A DNA stretch of 64,000 nucleotides from Talaromyces rugulosus (GCF_013368755.1 NC_049564.1:4038001-4102000), one strand, 5' to 3'. Shown: positions 1 to 13,459, counted from the stretch's first letter. A program made the numbers and translations. Notes: generated from the letters alone by a model not told the origin.

Positions 1-124
1 AGTTCTACCAGACATCATGTCAACTCCCGATGCCGACGGCGCTGCTGTCCCTGACGGTGTTGGCCAAATAACGAAGAATAGTACCTTTGGAGAAGCAGAG
101 GTCGAGGACATCACTGCGTGGTAG
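1..124 (+). CDS. Possible 3' end of a gene cut by the window edge
   Basis: The frame starting at base 2 is open from the window edge to a TAG at 122-124 and would encode about 40 C-terminal residues ending in Ala-Trp. The stretch is acidic and Ala/Gly/Asp-rich, with an internal ATG at 17. Open reading to the edge, followed by AT-rich sequence, fits the last exon of an upstream gene. It is too short to recognise a family and could be chance. Confidence 0.33.
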   Translation, partial: VLPDIMSTPDADGAAVPDGVGQITKNSTFGEAEVEDITAW

Positions 125-1055
125 ATAAAACCAGCGTGATCCTCTTACAACTGCGTATCCCACACTACTTTAGGCAGTTTTTACCGGAAAGCTTCAGCCT
201 CTTTTTTTAAGAAAAAATCCCGGTCATTTGGGATTGCGCCCAGCGCCGATAACAGGAGGAACAACACAATTCATTTCGTCGAAAATCTGGATTCGACAAC
301 TGGTGGTATCATCTTCAACTGATGAGGGTTAGAAAACGAGCACTTAACTGACTCGTTCACTCTGGTTCATCCGGCCTGCCACTCAATCTTCGAAGCATCC
401 AACTGCTCTCCATCGAATATTCATTCGAGGCTATTATTCTCAACGGATGGCCATTCTTAAATAGTGTATCAACTTAGCTTGTTTTTTTTTTTTTTTAAAT
501 ATTCAAAAAAGATCTACCATACAAGTACTCAATTATTATTGTCACGACGTAGCCAAAGTGGGGATTATTGTAGTCCTATTGTTTTCCAGCAACAATACCT
601 CAGAATATATAGACAATTTGCAAAAACACTATTGAAAAACTACTCGTGAGCGTGGAGCCTATTCAGCCGTGGCTATTGTTGTATGGCGCGGCACCGGATT
701 AAGCGCGGGCGGTCAACCGTGGCGCTAGACGCGACGTTGGGCTAGGCGGCTCGTTCCATCAGGCAAGGTGGACAAGCTTCTTCTCCGGCCTTATTGACAC
801 TGGGACGGCGATTGCTTCCTTTGTCTTGTGCTTTTCCTTTTCCTTTTCGACATGAAATGTTTTGCGTGGTATGTCTTTTTTCATTGTTTCCAATTTACCA
901 TTGTCTCTAAATGTAGGACCTGACTGACTCTTTGTCACTCTTTTTTTCCCTCGCAATCAGATCCAAGACACCTCCCTCAGTCGCTCGTGTCCGAGCTGCG
1001 AAAACTGAAAATTTTCGCACGTTAGTCGGTCGGATTTTCATCACGACTCTTCGCG
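125..1055. other. Intergenic region upstream of THO2
   Basis: About 930 bases without a supported gene. It contains a T-run near 482-497 followed by AT-rich sequence and pyrimidine-rich blocks near 830-870 and 930-960, as often seen before fungal start codons. The short ORFs here have no recognisable content. It probably holds the THO2 promoter and 5' UTR. Confidence 0.5.
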
Positions 1056-4000
1056 ATGCCACCTAGTGGTGCAGGCAAACGGAAACGAGGCGACAGGTCC
1101 TGGTCCGGCGATTCTGGACATCACGACGGTGGTCAGAGGCCATCTCCCCATCGACCTGGCAATCTGAATCTTGCGCAACACAATAACCAACCTCCATCTC
1201 CAAGCCCGCGAGGCGGTAGACAAGGTAACAGAGGTGGCAGAGCAACAAACCCTGGTCGTTCGCAGAGTGCTGCCCAAGATACCCCTATGCCTTCAGCAAC
1301 CCCCGATTCACAGCCGCAGCAAACGGAGAGCGGAGGCGCGGCGAAGGCCAAAGCGAATTCCAATATCGCTACCGATGCGACTCTTCCTGTTCGTCGAACA
1401 GATGCGGCTCAGAATAGTCAACAAGACTCGTTCTACGTTTACGAATACGTCACGAAAGATGTTGTCGCAGGCTGGAAACAGAGCGGCAAACAGAAAGTCA
1501 TCGACCAGGGAATAGCCGCCCGCAATTCGCGCGACACAATCAATTTGGGATGTATATTCCAGGAGCTAATCCGATCCATTTTACTGAAGAGGCTCGACCC
1601 GTCAGAGGCCGGATCTACTGTGCGACAGATCATTGCGAATGGAGAACAGGAGGAGGCCGATAAGGATGACATCTCATCGCTCTTTTTGAATACTTTGTCT
1701 ATACTTGTTGATGAACACGACACATCGAACGATGCCTTGAAGCCGTTTGTTTTCGCCACGGGAATCTCCCCTGCGCTGTTGCGGCTTGAGCTAGACACGA
1801 ATCTGGTGCAAGGATTGGGGCTTGTTCGAGAAACCTTTACTCGCATTGGAATCCGAAAGCAAACAAATATTCTCTACCGACAGTCCAATTACAATCTTCT
1901 TCGTGAAGAGTCAGAAGGCTACTCCAAGCTAGTCACAGAACTTTTCACAACGAGCAATTCTGAATCCCCATCCAGTGAAATCGTTGAAGAGACGTTTGAG
2001 CGTGTCAAGGCAATGATTGGAGCCTTTGACTTGGATGTGGGACGAGTACTCGATGTGACTCTGGATGTATTCGCTGCAGTCCTGGTCAAGAAATATCACT
2101 TTTTTGTCAGGTTCCTGCGCGCTAGCTCGTGGTGGCCCAAGGGCGATCGCTTGCGTCGTGAAGATGAGTCTGATCCCTACTCAGGCTTGCCGAGCTGGGC
2201 TATTCCTGGCTGGACTGGCTATGATGACGAAAAAAAAGAAGACTTTGCACGGCTACGCGACGAACGCGACCAGGCTTTTTGGAATCGAGTTCGAGAAACC
2301 GGGATCCGCGCTTTTTATGAGATTGGTCGGCGTCCATTATCCGACGATGAACAACAACTCGCACTTGTAGATGCCAACAATCAGTCAGACTTTGGATCTG
2401 AAACGAAAAAATGGATCGAGCAAACCGGTACACTGCCACCAAAAGGTAACCGCGTTGCTGCTCAGCTTCTTGGGTTTAAACTTCGATTCTATTCGGCATC
2501 CGCAAGGGAGGCTGGCTATCTGCCAGAAAATCTCATATGGGTTGCTGCTTTACTCATTAAGATTGGGTTTATCTCATTGCGTGACCTTTATCCACACCTT
2601 TGGCGCGAGGATGACACTATGCCCGAACTGGAGGAGAAGTTGAAAAAGGAAAAGATGGAGAGAGAAATGAAGGCCCGGCCAGGAGGAGGAATCAACGCTC
2701 TGATGCTCGCTGGAGCTCTTTCTGATGACACTCTCCCTGCTCCTCTTTCTCGCTCACGCGAGGCAGACACTCGTTCTGGCACCCCTGGAAAGGATTCCGA
2801 AGTCACTACCGCAAAAGAAGCCGGCGATCAGGAACCTTTGCCAGAAATTAGGGAACAAAAAGTTGATCTGCTGAAAAGCTTGTTGACTATTGGTGCCATT
2901 CCCGAGGCCCTCTTTATGCTTAGTCGATTTCCTTGGCTTATCGATATGCCAGAGCTTCCGGAATATATCCACCGTATAGTCCATCATTGTTTGAGCAAGC
3001 TTTACACCCCAATACGCCCTTTGCAAGAGAGCGAGCAGCTTCGGGAAGCACGCAGAGTCCCTAGCACCGACCAATCTGGAGTGCCCAAAGGCCAAGTTCG
3101 TCTCACCGATGTCCCGGCACGCAAGCTACTCCGGTGGGCTCATCCAGACAAAGAAGACCGTGAAGAAGGGACTAGCTACCGATTTTACTGGGATCACTGG
3201 TCCGATACGATACCGGTTTGCCAAACCGTCGACGATTTCTTTGCACTTACTTCCTCCCTGTTGAATGTCTCCGGTTTTAGAATCGGACAAGATCCACTGC
3301 TGATGAGTAAAATTTCACGAATCGCCCAACACAGTTTGAAAACAGATACGTCAGAGGCCAACAGAAATCGCTGGAGGGACTTTTGCAAACGGTTGTTTCT
3401 TCCGGCCCTGAGCTTATCCAAGAAGAACCCAGGTGTTGCCAACGAGGTATTTGGTGTTATTCGTCACTTCCCCAGGGCCGTGCGCTACAATATGTACGCC
3501 GAATGGCACTCTGGGCAAACATCTAGACTGCCGGATATCAAGGCGGCCTTTGAGCTTGCCACGGCACAAACCAGAGACACACTGAAGCGGTTGAGCAAGA
3601 CAAACATTAAGGCCATGGCTCGTGCATTGGCGGAAATAGCATATGCAAACCCGGGCATCGTTATCAATGTCGAAATCACGCAGATTGAGTCGTACGACAA
3701 CCTTATCGACGTCGTCGTCGAGTGTGCCCGTTACTTTACCGATCTAGGATACGATATCCTCGTATGGGCCCTCATCAACAACTTGGGCCAAAAAGGGAGA
3801 AGCCGTGTTCAACAAGGAGGTCTCTTGACTAGCAGGTGGCTCAACGCGCTGTCAACATTCACTGGCAAAGCATTCAAACGCTACTCTGTTCTAAACCCCT
3901 CACCAATTCTTCAATATGTACTCGATCAGCTACGACAACAAAATTCGACCGATCTTATTATCCTAGAACGTATGGTTAGCTCTATGGCGGGAATTGTTAC

Positions 4001-7000
4001 CGATACAAACTTCAATGAGCAACAAATCCAAGCTATGGGAGGAGGTGCCATATTGCAGTCGCAAGTCATGCTACAGCTTCTCGACAAGAGGCACGAATCC
4101 AAAACGACATCGAAACGATTGATGAAGGCGCTGATTGACTCAAAAATGGCCGGTCAATTGCTCATTGCTATCGCCCAAGAGCGCCTCCTCTGTATTTACA
4201 GGGAACCAGAGCTCGGTCCAGAGCTCAAACTACTAGGCAACATCTTTGACGAGATCCATCGAATTCTGACACAGTACCTAGACTTGCTTCGAAGCAATCT
4301 TACTTTTGAAGAATTTGACTCTTTTGTTCCTAGCTTGCCAAGTCTTGTTGGTGAATTTGGTCTCCAGCCAGACATTGCCTTTTGGATTACACGGCCTGGT
4401 CTGTGCAAACAGATTGCAGATGCCGATCGCGTTGCCAAGGAGAACAATCCAGCTCTTAGACAAGCAAAGAAAATCAAAAGTGTGACTGCTGATGGCGATG
4501 TGGAAATGGCAGAGGACGAGACCAGCGACCAAAATGAAAGCACGACAGCCGAGGGTGAAATGGAGGTGGAAAAGTCACCTGCCGCAGCAGACAAGGCTCT
4601 TTCTCCCGGTCATACAAATGGCGTCACTCCTGAAGTAGCACCTTGGCATCCCATTTTGCAGAAATTGATGGACGAAATCCAGCCCGTTCTTCCCCCGAAT
4701 GCCTGGCAAACTGTTGGGTTGCCATTCTATGTGACTTTCTGGCAGCTTTCGGTCTATGATGTTCACATTCCAGGCAAGGCATATGAAGACGAGATGGAGA
4801 GACAGAAACGAAAAGTTTCTTCCATCTCTAACGACAGGACTGATGTCAGCGTGGCTGGCACTCAGCGGAAGGAAAGAGAAAAGAAGCAAATCCAGGAGCT
4901 TCAAGACCGCCTGCTGGAAGAGAACAAGCAACATCTTGTCTCCTACGAGCAGACTCGGAGCAGATTGCAAAAGGAGAAAGATCACTGGTTCCCAGGTATG
5001 CGAGGCAAATATGAAGCGCTCAATCTTGCTCTTTTAGAGCAATGCTTTCTACCTCGCCTCTTGCTGTCGTCTATCGATTCTTTTTACTGTTTTAAGATCA
5101 TGAAATTCTTGCATACTTCAGGCACGCCCAACTTCCGCACGGTTGGTCTTTTGGACCAATTGTTCCGAGAACACAGACTCACAGCGATCATTTTCCAATG
5201 TACCTCGAAAGAAGCCGATAACCTTGGACGCTTCCTCAATGAGATCCTACGTGACTTGACTCGCTGGCACGCTGACAAAACACTCTACGAGAAGGAAGCA
5301 TGGGGTCCAAATAAAACTCTGCCAGGGTTCGCCATGAATGTTGATTCCGAGGGCAAGTCAACTTCTTTTGTTGACTTTGAGATGTTCCGCCGGCTACTGT
5401 ATAAGTGGCATCGCTTATTGGCTGGAGCATTAAAAACTTGCTTCAATGGAGGGGAGTACATGCATATCCGGAATGGTATCAGCGTTTTGAAATCCGTGTC
5501 CAATAACTTCCCGGCTGTTAACTGGATGGGCCGCGATATGTTGCAATGCGTCAACTCTCTGAGCAACGACGACCGAGAAGACGTGAAGATTCCGGCAGCA
5601 TCATTAAAGGGAGATCTCAGCAGAAGGGAAAAGCAATGGCTACTTCCCCAGGCATTCATGATCGTGAGTCAGAACTTTCTCTCTTCAAAGATAAGTACTA
5701 ACCCATAATGAAAGAATGATAATGTTGCTGGTGACAAGGCCAAACCTCGCCCAGGAAGACTTGATTCCACTACGCCGAAGCCGCTGAATGCAAGCGCCGC
5801 AGAATTCAAACTTCCAGCTTCCTCCATGTTAGTTTTTACTACCTTCTTGTTTCAATTCATAATAAGACTAATGGCTTTCTATCAGAGCAAACGGTGCCTC
5901 AAATGGTCCCGCTTCAGGCAAATTAGAGGTGGAGGACGGTGAGATCGAGGATGCCAAGATGGGTGATGCTCCTGCAGAATCCGCCTCGATAGGAGATCCT
6001 GCGCAACAGGCGGATAAACTTGCAGGCGAAGATTCTGAGCAGCCGTTAGCAGCAGCAGGGGTTGATGATTCCGAAGTCTCTCGGGACGAAAGGTCGGATG
6101 TGGAACGACAATCATCCGAGAGAACCCAAGCCAGGACAGCATCGCCAGTCGATTCGCGACAGGGCTCGAGACCACCTGATATGAACCGCTCTGCAAATAT
6201 ACCCAAGCGCCCGGAGCTATCTCGATTACCACCACCGCCTAGTCTACCAAACAAACCCGATCTTCCTCGTGGATATAGACATGATGCTCGTCCGCCCAGG
6301 CAGCCAGATTTGATCGATGATCGCCGAGACGGACGACACCCCGAATTCTCTCGCTCTGGACGGTATAGTGATGCTGAACGTGACCGCCTATTCGATCACG
6401 ATTCCCGAGGCCATGGCCGTTCCGATGACCAGTACCGAGGTCCTCGTGGTGGCCCCCCTCGCGAGGCTGAGACTGACCGCGCCGGCCGCTTGCGCCCTCC
6501 AGACTCGCTTCCTCGAGCCGGGCCGCGTTCTGGGTCGCAGCCACTGCCGCACCCGGACCGAGCTGACCTCTTGCGCGAACATCCTGACCGTGTGGCATTG
6601 ATAGAGGTAGAAACGCAGCGCCGCGACCACCGTGAAGATCGCAGGCCTCGACCCTCATCCCCCGCGAGACCAGATGATCGTCGAAGCCATCGCCATGATG
6701 ATTACCCTACCGGCCCGCGTAGCGATAGGCCTAGCCGCTCGGATATGTCCGAGGCCAGGGATGCTCGACCTCCTCCTGACATGTCGCATGGAAGACTGAA
6801 TCGTCAATCTGAAGTACCGACCGACACTCCATCTGGCCCACGAGGCAGAGGCGCCCATACACGTGGACGAAATGTGTCAAATTTGCCACCACCATTACCA
6901 CCGACACCGACAACACCTAGTGGAGCTCCTGAACGCCAACCACCTTCCGGACCTTCTAATCGATCAACTGGCCGTGGTCCTAAACCTACTACTTCTCCGC

Positions 7001-8142
7001 CCCCGACTTCAGATAAGGTTGATCTTAGCGGAGTCCACCCTGATAGACTCAAGAACCTTCCGAACGAGCCTAGTCCTGCTGGCGGTCGGGCCCAGGCCCC
7101 TCTAGCTGCTCCTTCCGGTCCTCGTAATTCTCATGGAACTCCTGGTGGCTCCCCTGCCACTCGTGGGCCGCCATCAGGACCCGGAGGTGATAGGAGCCGC
7201 AGTGACAAGCGATTCGCAGGTCTGAACACCATGCTTCAGCAATCCGGCGGTTCCCAAGAACGACATGTAAGCAGTCCGGGCACGTCCGTCAGGGGTAGAG
7301 GCAGACAAGCTAGTTCTGCCAATGCTTCATCTCTCCAAGGAAGTCGACCTGCAAGCCCTCCCGCCGGCGGATTCGACGAAGGACCAGCTCCTCAAGGACG
7401 ACCTGAATTATTCCCCGGCGGCAAGGAGGAGGATAATAACAATAACCGTTCCTCTGGCCGCGGTCGACGAAACGACGGACCTGACGAGGCCAATGCTGAA
7501 CCTAGGCGCGGCGGGCGACATGCGAATATCAACACGCCCGACCGAGACCGGACCCGCGGCGAAGACGAGGCTGCTCCCCCAAGAGGCAATCGAAGGGATG
7601 ATCGCAGAGGCCGCGACCGAGACCGCGAGCGCGACCATGATCGTAACCGTCGAGGAGTCGATGCTGCCGAGGAAGAAACACATCCGCAAGCAGCACCGAG
7701 AGAGTCGGGAGGTTCTCGTCGCGGAACAATGAGTCGCGACGATAACAGGAAGCGAGACCGAAGAGACAACAATAACAACAATAACAACAACAGAGACGAT
7801 GGTGCCCCCGATCATACTGGTCCTGGCAACAATGAGCTTCATGGTCGTATCCGGCCTCCCTCTGCGACAGGCAGCAATAATAATGCACCTCCACCGGGCC
7901 CGCCAGGCGAAGAACGTCGATGGACCGGCGGTGGCCGCGGGGAGCCTCGCGACCGAGACCGCCATCGTGGTGGGAATCGCGATAGAGAATACAACAATCG
8001 CGACGGCGGCGCAGCAAGCGGCAGCAATACATTTCCACGCAAACGTGGCCGACCTGGTGACGACAACGGCGGTCACGGAGAGGGCGCTGGTCGTGGTATG
8101 CGAGTTGGAAGTGAAAGCAAACGAGCACGACGTGGCACATGA
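1056..8142 (+). CDS. THO2: THO complex subunit 2 (Tho2/THOC2), 2325 aa
   Basis: Tho2 is the large scaffold of the nuclear THO complex, which couples transcription elongation to mRNP assembly and export (TREX) and limits R-loops. Exons: 1056-5663, 5715-5827, 5886-8142. Frame is kept across both introns (GTGAGT...AAAG and GTTAGT...TCAG). After a low-complexity N-terminus of about 120 residues, the conserved THOC2 core follows (motifs such as YEYVTKDVV and INLGCIFQELIR) and runs to about residue 1540. The acidic segment near 1150-1190 is a linker. The last ~750 residues are disordered, rich in Arg, Asp, Pro and Gly with RGG/RGR repeats and an eight-residue Asn run, as expected for RNA binding. 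The ATG at 1056 is used because the conserved core follows in frame. The length fits filamentous-fungal Tho2 proteins, which carry longer tails than yeast. GH16 lies convergently downstream. Confidence 0.95.
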
Positions 8143-8632
8143 AAAAAGCACTGCAGAGAATATAGTCCTTGCAGTTTGGCTTGCTTTTTTTTCTCTCTAC
8201 TTTTTGCCTTCAAATTGGTTTCGGGTAAATGTCCAATATCTTCTATTCAAAGCATGTCTATTTTCAGGGCTCTATTTTTTGTTTTTAGTATTTTTCTTTT
8301 GTCTTTTTGTTCTTTTCGTTTTTGCTTCGAGCATGAATGCATACTTCGGCGCTGTTGTTTGATTTTGATCTAGGCTATTATTTCGGAGGTTGTTAAAAGC
8401 ATTAAACTGTTAATATCAATGAGGAAATCGTCACTTTTTAATCTAGTCTTGAGTCTACATATAATGTGTGTATGAAGTGCATAGCAAAATCAACCGGCAC
8501 TACTGTTGGAAATGGAGAGGGAGTAGCGAATACTCAAATGAGAACTTTGACGACTAAAGTAGGAAAGATTTGCAGTTGGACATAAGAAAGGACATCATGA
8601 TGTGTAACATTGCAAGACCACTAGAAATTTCA
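8143..8632. other. Convergent intergenic spacer with a dispersed repeat
   Basis: The 490-base spacer holds the 3' ends of THO2 (+) and GH16 (-). It starts with T-rich sequence downstream of THO2. From 8534 it carries about 100 bases that recur, diverged, at 16590-16692. No gene is seen. Confidence 0.6.
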
Positions 8633-8634
8633 CT
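8534..8634. repeat. Dispersed repeat copy A (partner at 16590-16692)
   Basis: This segment aligns by eye with 16590-16692 over about 100 bases with small gaps. Shared blocks include TCAAATGAGAA, GAAGTAGGAAAG-like and ATGATGTGTAA. It runs to the GH16 stop codon at 8633-8635, so it corresponds to that gene's 3' UTR. It may be a 3' UTR copy left by an old GH16 duplication, or an unrelated small repeat. Confidence 0.55.
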
Positions 8635-9894
8635 ATATAACAGCACACAAACTAGCTAAAAGGACAAATACCATCATAAATTGAGGAAGTGGTCCTACAA
8701 TAACGCCTCCCGAATCATCAGAGGAAGCGTCCCCAGAAGTATTAGTCTGGTTATTGGTCATGTTCTTTTGCTCGGTGAAAAAGAATGGCTGTGTGCTGTT
8801 GTATTCCGGAATCGTACAGATAGACTGTGTCCCTTTCACGGATGGACAGCGACTTTTATAGTCCGATGAACGCGCCGGGTTTGAGGAATTGAAATATGCA
8901 AGGAAGTAGGCAACCGTCATCTTAGCATCGACATTAGGAGGACCACCGGACCAGAAAGGGTTCCCATTGCTCCAGTGATTGAAGTACCCGCGACCAGCAT
9001 TGTCCGGGATATTTTGTGTCATATCACGCAGCCACTTACCGTCAGCATAAAATGAAATTTTCTCTGGTGTCCAGTCAAAGCGGTACTCATGGAACCCGTC
9101 GGATGGGTCAAAGGGCAGTGGATACGTGTCAAAAGTCGGTGTTTTGGCCGCATTATATCCAGCAGCTTGTGATTCCAGTGACTGCAATATGAGATTGACT
9201 GCCCCAGTGTTGTTTCCTGCTTGATTTTGCCGTGATAAAATTTCGTTATCAATTTCTTGTGTATCATTGTAGTACTTGGCATTATGTTCAGCAAAAGTTA
9301 TGATGTTTGGTTAGAGACTCCTACCCAGAAGAATGCTCCGCATGTTCCATTGGTGGCGGTAAATTTAATCAGAGATCGAATGCTTCCATACAGCATATCA
9401 GACCGACTGGTGCGAATCTCGCCCATCGGAACTAGGTTGTTTGATGGGATTCCACCCCGTGTCCAGAGCTGTACTCCAGCATCAGGGCCCAGCGTTCCCG
9501 AGCCGCTCCAGGTAGAATTGTCGACCAGCGGATTCGAGATTACATTACGCAACTCGTCAATTCGGCCATATTGACCTGACGAGGAATCGTAAGGAAATTC
9601 CGAAGTTTGGATTTCCCAAGCATCATTGTGCGAGAGATTCTGTACAGTTCGGAAGTTGGTCTCAATAACATCAGTATATACCGTATGCTCTGCATCACTT
9701 GTTGCATTAACAGAATACCCGCACTCGCAATCTGCTAGTGCTGCATGCCAAAGAGTTTTGATGTCAGCAGGAGGTAAGCAAACTCAAATGTTGGGTAGTG
9801 TGGGCTTTCACTAACCAGAAGATGAGAGCAGCGTTGCGGCAGTCCAAGTAAGCGCCATATACCTCCACAATTTGTCCATCATGAGGGAATACAT
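8633..9894 (-). CDS. GPI-anchored GH16 glucanase/transglycosylase, 378 aa
   Basis: Predicted cell-surface glycoside hydrolase of family 16, acting on beta-glucan-type wall polymers by retaining chemistry. Exons (reverse): 9894-9816, 9740-9325, 9274-8633. Joining exons 2 and 3 restores GAFFWYY followed by the catalytic signature E-I-D-N-E (ExDxE; nucleophile and acid/base glutamates). A hydrophobic N-terminus ends ...SSALA before Asp-Cys, a good signal-peptidase site. The C-terminus has a Ser/Asp/Gly-rich stretch, then an uninterrupted hydrophobic tail ending CAVI, as expected for GPI attachment. Several N-glycosylation sequons are present. The exact substrate and GH16 subfamily cannot be set from sequence alone. 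Three in-frame ATGs (9894, 9882, 9879) are possible; the first is listed. Confidence 0.88.
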
Positions 9895-10964
9895 GATGGA
9901 CACAAGTTCAGCTTTTCCTCTCTCGGCAGCATATAGTCCAATGCCAAAGGTGACACTTTGTTAATGGATGCTCAAGTCTCATCATTCATGTCATCCACGT
10001 GGGGTACCGGCCACTATATGACGTACAAAATTTTCGTCTAAAGTAATCACTAATCATTCATTTTCACGCCCCAAGTGAGACATATATGCATGGGCTGTCT
10101 CATGCATGCACCCTTGTATTTCATGGATTAGCCTGGCATTTTTAGAAATTTCATTGGTATTCTAATACCCTAGTATTACATTAGCCTCGCGTATTCTTTC
10201 CCGCGGGGGCACTCCAGATTGGTGACCAGGCATTAAGTACTAGCATGAATACTAGCTCCAGGGTTTTTCTACTTTTGGTTAGCAAGAAAGTGATGAGCTT
10301 TTGCACGTTGTCTACGAATGTAAGCTGTTCGTTGGTGCAAAATGACTACCAGTGTGGAGTATTGGGGGCACTCGTCTCGCCAGGTACCCGTCTTTACCGA
10401 ACCAGCCATGGAGGGTAATTATATTACTATTCTAAGGCTTAGTGCGTTGCCATCCAGGTGGGCTATGGGAACCCTAGATTTCTACTTCCGGAAACCCTCG
10501 TGTTCCTGTAGTCAGAGACAAGGGATTCGCTGACTCGGACAATGTGGTCTCGTAATTTTGTTTTTTTGCTATTCCAGTACTGCAAATCACCGGTCACCAA
10601 CCATGCAGCTGGCTTCCAACATATGGATCTAGTTTGTAGTGTAGCATTTCAGCCGCTCATTGCTCGTTGGGGCCTAGAATGGTGTGCTTTCTTACTTCCT
10701 ATGGCTAAAAAAACCATGCATATGCATGGTCTGGTACGTATATACGCCAGCGGAACCCTCGTTCTGTTGGGTACATACATTATGAGACATAGGCCCAGGA
10801 AAGTTTGAAATGCAGTCTATGGAGTAGCGCGCTCTTTATTACATTCGTTTCTACACAGTATATACATATCCTTCGGCAATTCATTCTATTTTTTAAATTC
10901 TGCGAGGGCTGTTTTGATTCCAGTCGTTTGATCCTCACACATTCGTTTATTTTCATATGCATAA
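9895..10964. other. Intergenic region between GH16 and GT2 genes
   Basis: This is a divergent 1.07-kb spacer. It should hold the promoters of GH16 (leftward) and GT2 (rightward). It contains a polypurine/polypyrimidine-poor mixture with small ORFs at 10342-10533 and 10542-10808 that match nothing recognisable. Confidence 0.5.
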
Positions 10965-13459
10965 ATGATGCATCGCCCTCGAGGTAACTCGGTTGTCGAA
11001 GACATTGTCGTCCCTAGTCATCTTTTGGCTACAGCGGCTGCTCACCGTAACTGGGAGCCAAGTCAATGGGAATCTGCTCTGCCCCAATCTGGTCCTGTCT
11101 CGCGGGCGTTATTTGCAGAGGCTAGGGCAAATACGCTAAACAGGTCGTTAAGTCTGAATGGTCTAAATGACGGCCGTGTTTCTAGACCACAACAGACATA
11201 TCGGCCGCGATCCAGGAGCATCCCATCCATTATCCCAGAGAGGCAGTCATTATCCTCGACCTCATCACCATCAGTTAGTCGAAACTTGAGCCCAGAGCCA
11301 CGCTCGCCACATGTACACTTTACTCGTTCCACGGCCGCATCTCCGTCCCCGTCACCGCTTTTTGAATCTTTCGACAGCTTGATCCAGAGCAATAGCGAGA
11401 ACCAGAAAGAAGTTACTGGCATTCCCCAGAGGAGCCTAAGTCAACGGCTTGTCAATAGGCGGACGAGCGTCTACAACCTATATGAGGAGGCTAAAGTTCG
11501 CGGGGCAGGTCTTCAGCGAAAATACTGGGTTCAAGTACTATTTGAATGTACTGTCTACGTCATTTTGCTTGCCTTTATCTATCTCGTTTTGGTTGGTCTT
11601 CCACTATGGAACGGTGCAGTCTACTGGTTGTACTGGGTCGTCAAGAACAAGTTTGTTATCGAAGGTGGCTGGGCTATTGTCTTGGGCCTATCAACGCTGT
11701 GAGTCATCACAACTCGGGAAAAAAAAAACCTCTAGTGGAGCACTTATTGACCAGAATCTAGATATGCATATCTTCCTCTGCTCATACTCTTTGAAAAGGA
11801 CCCCCCAGCCCCAAATGCGGTGGATGACGAAATTGATGTCGAAGCAAATAAACTTAGAGACCGTGTCGAAAATACGGCTTTAATGATTCCTTGTTACAAA
11901 TCGGCGAGCATAATAGGACCTACTCTTGAGGCAGCTTTGAAGATTTTTCCGGCTCAAAATATTTACGTGATCGCGAATGGCAACTCGGCTACGCCTCTTG
12001 ATGATACCGAAGATGTATGCCGGCCTTACGGAGTTAACCACATTTGGTCGCCCGTTGGATCTAAGATTATCGCGCAATTCGTTGGCTGCTATGCTACCAA
12101 AAAGTTCGAAAACGTTTTACTAATCGACGATGACTGCCTTCTTCCTGCAAACTTCCCTGTTGTCAGTGACCGGCTCGTTGGTCGTGTCAAGTGCATCGGT
12201 TACACTATCAAGAGTGTCGGCCCCAACTCTTCCAAGGGCACCTTTTGTCAACAGGCTCAGGATCTCGAATACAAGATCTCAGGGATACAGCGCGCTCTGG
12301 CGGGGAAGATCGGCAGTGCCACTTTCCCCCATGGAGCTATCTCACTATGGAACCGAGAATTCCTACAACAGACATTTCATGATCATCCCGGCTTCACGGT
12401 ATCTGAAGATTGGTTTTTTGGTGACAGCTGTCGGCGACTAGGTGGACGAATTGATATGTGCACATCTGTCTTCGTGGAAACCGAGACACCCTCTGCTGTT
12501 TTCTTCAGTAGCGGTGGCAGCCGAGGCGGGTTCGGGGAAATGACAATCTTCAAACAACGGTTTATGCGGTGGAACTTTTTCTTCGTTAATGGCATGTACT
12601 ACAACATGAAATACATCATCAAGAGCTGGAAATTAGGGTGGTGGGAGCTCGGTGCCAAGATTTTCGTTTGGCAAGAGGTTCGTTAAGACTCTTTCTCGTT
12701 CCCTAGCTGGCGTGGTGAAACTAACCAGAAGGTCTTTAAATAGGTCTATGAAACGCTCCTGTACCTTCTCACACCGTTTATATTACCGATGTCATTCATG
12801 GCCCGACCTGCTTTCAGCGGTTTCATGCTCGGCATTACCATTGCAGTGTACCTGCTCAACGTTCTTATTTTTAACGAGATACATTTACGATTGAAGCGCG
12901 AACGTGTTAGCCTAGCTGTGTTGCTATTTTACTATGTAGGTCTCCATTCCAGTGGCCGTTTTCTTTTTTCTTCTGAAATATCCACTAACGAGCGCAGACC
13001 CCATACAAAATGGTTCTCACCTTCATTAACGTAGCTAGCTGCTACTGGTCCGTCTATAAATATGCCCGCTATTTTGCTAAGAGACACCCGAAAGTGATCG
13101 AAGATGCAAAGGCAATTGAAGTGGTGCTACGCCTCGAAGAGCAACAAAAGAATACCACAGAGCGTAACAATACACTGGGTCGCACACTTACCATTACGAA
13201 AGTGGAAGCGCGGAGAAACGCGACAGCCTCAATATACGAGAATTTTGAAGACCCCGACCCCCAATTCTCCGATTATGTGGGAAAGGAAGAGAATGAAAAG
13301 GCCGAGTCCGCCCCAGCAATACAAGTTACGCCTGCGCACAGTTTTCATTCTGTGAATGAGAGCTACTCTCCATACCAGCACGAAGAAGACGACTATCAAC
13401 AACCAGGGTCGTTTTCCTCTTCGCAGCGCTCCTCGTATTATTCCACGAGGTCGGCTTAA
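10965..13459 (+). CDS. Fungal type 2 glycosyltransferase (GT2), membrane-bound, 767 aa
   Basis: Resembles the conserved filamentous-fungal GT2 described in Zymoseptoria and Fusarium as needed for hyphal growth on solid surfaces. It presumably makes a surface polysaccharide from a nucleotide sugar; the product is not known from sequence. Exons: 10965-11698, 11762-12677, 12744-12935, 12998-13459, all frame-consistent. A Ser/Pro-rich cytosolic N-terminus (1-185) precedes two membrane segments (about 188-225 and 235-258). The GT-A domain follows with IDDD near 366-369, SEDW near 459-462 and RFMRW near 511-515. Three or so more membrane spans come after about residue 550, then a charged disordered tail. 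The first of two adjacent ATGs is used. Confidence 0.88.

Noticed and set aside
7408..8151. Reverse-strand ORFs of 203-247 aa opposite the THO2 tail
   Set aside because: They mirror the RGG/Asn/Arg-rich repeats of THO2, lack protein-like composition and lie within a well-supported coding exon.
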